Shown here piece after piece: positions 62,341 through 64,000 of a stretch of DNA of 64,000 bases. Each line of letters opens with the position of its first letter. The stretch's first letter is position 1. The notes under the pieces are model-generated. The model searched no databases, was not told the DNA's origin, and was given only the letters and a program-made list of their open reading frames with translations. Source of the stretch: Pseudomonas crudilactis (GTDB lineage Bacteria > Pseudomonadota > Gammaproteobacteria > Pseudomonadales > Pseudomonadaceae); the NCBI RefSeq assembly GCF_013433315.1, contig NZ_WXVV01000032.1, forward strand, positions 1-64,000, in the 5' to 3' direction. A program made the translations under genes and the position numbers.

Positions 62341-63282
62341 ATGAGTAAAAACAGGTACCCCAGATTACTAGGCCTAGTGCCGCTGCTCGGCACGTTGTTG
62401 CTGGGAGGCTGCAACATGACCTTGCTCAATCCAACGGGCCAGGTCGGCCTGGAACAGCGCAACCTGATCATCACCGCGACCCTGCTGATGCTGTTGGTCG
62501 TTGTGCCGGTTATCGTCATGACCTTCCTGTTCGCCTGGAAGTACCGCGCGTCGAACAAGAACGCCGTCTACACCCCGAAATGGTCGCACTCGACCAAAAT
62601 CGAAGTGGCAGTCTGGACCATCCCGGTTCTGATCATCATTGCCCTGGGTTACATCACCTACATTTCGACCCACGAACTGGACCCGTATCGTCCGATTCAG
62701 TCCGACGTCAAGCCTGTGACCATCGAAGTGGTCGCGCTGGACTGGAAGTGGCTGTTCATCTACCCGGAACAAGGCATTGCCACGGTCAACAAGATCGTGT
62801 TCCCGGCGCACACGCCAATCAACTTCAAGATCACCTCTGACGCTGTGATGAACTCGTTCTTCATCCCGGGTCTGGGCGGCCAGATCTACGCGATGGCGGG
62901 CATGCAGACCAAGCTGCACCTGATCGCTGACCGTAACGCTGAAATGGACGGTATCTCCGCCAACTACAGCGGCGCGGGTTTCACCGGTATGAAATTCAAG
63001 GCTATCTCCACCACTCAGGAAGATTTCGACGCCTGGGTAAGTGAAGTCAAGAAGTCACCTAAACAGCTTGATCAAGCTGAATACGCGGCCCTTGCCAAAC
63101 CGAGCCAGAACAACCCAGTCGAGCTCTACTCCTCGGTCACGCCGAACCAGTTCCAGATCATCGTCGACAAGTACGAAGGTATGAAGCCGGGCAAGCCGCT
63201 GAAGCACGAGAAGAAAGAGAAAGAAGTGGCGGCCACGGAAATTGACTCGAGTTCGCATTCAGCTGCCGGGGCAGAGGAGTAA
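62341..63282 (+). CDS. cyoA: Cytochrome bo3 ubiquinol oxidase subunit II
   Basis: The protein has 313 residues from the ATG at 62341 (MSKNRYPRLLG). The signal ends in the lipobox LLGGC, so it is a lipoprotein. Two membrane helices (about residues 40-62 and 85-106) precede a cupredoxin-fold domain (VEVVALDWKWLFIYPEQGIATVNKIVFP, MNSFFIPGLGGQIYAMAGM) that has lost the CuA ligands, as in quinol oxidases. The tail is Lys/Glu-rich. It is followed 3 bp later by cyoB. Confidence 0.95.
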   Translation: MSKNRYPRLLGLVPLLGTLLLGGCNMTLLNPTGQVGLEQRNLIITATLLMLLVVVPVIVMTFLFAWKYRASNKNAVYTPKWSHSTKIEVAVWTIPVLIIIALGYITYISTHELDPYRPIQSDVKPVTIEVVALDWKWLFIYPEQGIATVNKIVFPAHTPINFKITSDAVMNSFFIPGLGGQIYAMAGMQTKLHLIADRNAEMDGISANYSGAGFTGMKFKAISTTQEDFDAWVSEVKKSPKQLDQAEYAALAKPSQNNPVELYSSVTPNQFQIIVDKYEGMKPGKPLKHEKKEKEVAATEIDSSSHSAAGAEE

Positions 63283-63285
63283 ACG

Positions 63286-64000
63286 ATGTTTGGTAAATTA
63301 AGTTGGGAAGCAGTCCCATTCCACGAGCCGATCGTGATGGTGACCATCGCCATGATCGCCCTCGGTGGTCTGGCGCTGTTCGCTGCAATCACCTACTTCA
63401 AGAAGTGGACCTACTTGTGGACCGAGTGGTTGACCTCGGTCGACCACAAGAAAATCGGCGTGATGTACATCATCGTCGCCATGGTCATGCTGCTGCGCGG
63501 TTTTGCCGACGCCATCATGATGCGTACCCAGTTGGCCATGGCCACCGAGGGTTCGCCTGGCTACCTGCCACCTGAACACTATGACCAGATCTTCACCGCT
63601 CACGGTGTGATCATGATCATCTTCATGGCGATGCCATTCTTCACCGGCCTGATGAACCTTGCAGTGCCGCTGCAGATCGGCGCGCGTGACGTTGCGTTCC
63701 CGTTCCTGAACTCCCTGAGCTTCTGGCTGCTGGTATCCGGCGTAGTACTGATCAACCTGTCCCTGGGCGTCGGCGAATTCGCCAAGACCGGTTGGGTTGC
63801 CTATCCACCATTGTCGGGTCTGCAATACAGCCCTGGCGTGGGCATGGACTACTACATCTGGGCGCTACAGCTATCCGGGTTAGGTACGACGCTAACGGGG
63901 GTCAACTTCCTCGCGACCGTACTGAAAATGCGTACCCCTGGCATGAAACTGATGGACATGCCGATCTTCACCTGGACCTGCACCTGGGCAAACGTTCTGA
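63286..64000 (+). CDS. cyoB: Cytochrome bo3 ubiquinol oxidase subunit I, C-terminus off window
   Basis: The frame is open from the ATG at 63286 to the window end (238 codons). It starts MFGKLSWEAVPFHEPIVM and contains VDHKKIGVMYIIVAMVML, IFTAHGVIMIIFMAMPFF (low-spin heme His in TAHG) and NLAVPLQIGARDVAFPFLN, which are the hallmark early segments of heme-copper oxidase subunit I. The remaining copper and high-spin heme ligands lie beyond the edge. It is the second gene of the cyo operon. Confidence 0.95.
   Translation, partial: MFGKLSWEAVPFHEPIVMVTIAMIALGGLALFAAITYFKKWTYLWTEWLTSVDHKKIGVMYIIVAMVMLLRGFADAIMMRTQLAMATEGSPGYLPPEHYDQIFTAHGVIMIIFMAMPFFTGLMNLAVPLQIGARDVAFPFLNSLSFWLLVSGVVLINLSLGVGEFAKTGWVAYPPLSGLQYSPGVGMDYYIWALQLSGLGTTLTGVNFLATVLKMRTPGMKLMDMPIFTWTCTWANVL

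Overview
The window is GC-rich chromosomal DNA from a fluorescent Pseudomonas, most likely the P. fluorescens group. This is inferred from near-familiar Pseudomonas proteins (GmhA, LpoA, MurG, MraY, an OprD porin, CheV, NorR/Hmp, CyoA/B), the gene order, and several copies of the paired REP palindrome GAGCGAGCxTGCTCGCGA that is typical of that group. No tRNA, integrase, transposase, prophage or CRISPR array was seen.

Layout. Positions 1-2130 (-) hold the N-terminal 710 codons of a secreted RTX zinc protease that runs off the left edge. Positions 2355-12534 carry housekeeping genes: an MBL-fold hydrolase, an OmpA-like lipoprotein, yhcB, an alpha/beta hydrolase, trpS, zapE, a GlxA-type regulator divergent from an acyl-CoA dehydrogenase, tas, and rplM-rpsI. 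Positions 12805-16584 hold the cytochrome bc1 operon petABC followed by sspAB, separated by a very long hairpin. Positions 16636-20082 (-) hold lpoA-yraN-gmhA/diaA-dolP, divergent from rsmI. rnpB (RNase P RNA) at 21237-21592 precedes the complete dcw cell-wall and division cluster: mraZ-rsmH-ftsL-ftsI-murE-murF-mraY-murD-ftsW-murG-murC-ddlB-ftsQ-ftsA-ftsZ-lpxC (21995-39798), mostly with overlapping or touching genes.

From 39977 the window is more accessory: a diguanylate cyclase, an OprD-type porin, a small secreted protein, and an RND efflux operon (membrane fusion protein, HAE1-type pump, response regulator, sensor kinase; no outer-membrane factor). Next is a roughly 1-kb repeat-rich gap, a structured RNA-like leader in front of a small DUF6124-type gene, and an MNT nucleotidyltransferase/HEPN-like pair with a palindromic operator. 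Then come small secreted proteins, a lipoprotein that fuses a periplasmic solute-binding domain to a RidA domain, a YkgJ-type Cys-cluster protein, a GNAT acetyltransferase and CheV. The window ends with the nitric-oxide module norR/hmp (three GT-N7-AC sites between them), dsbB, and the start of the cytochrome bo3 oxidase operon (cyoA, partial cyoB).

The items most worth a second look are the multi-hairpin leader at 50885-51107, the solute-binding/RidA fusion at 53593-54738, the MNT-HEPN-like pair with its operator at 51605-52674, and the two related palindrome-ended repeats at 43544-43722 and 57671-57847.
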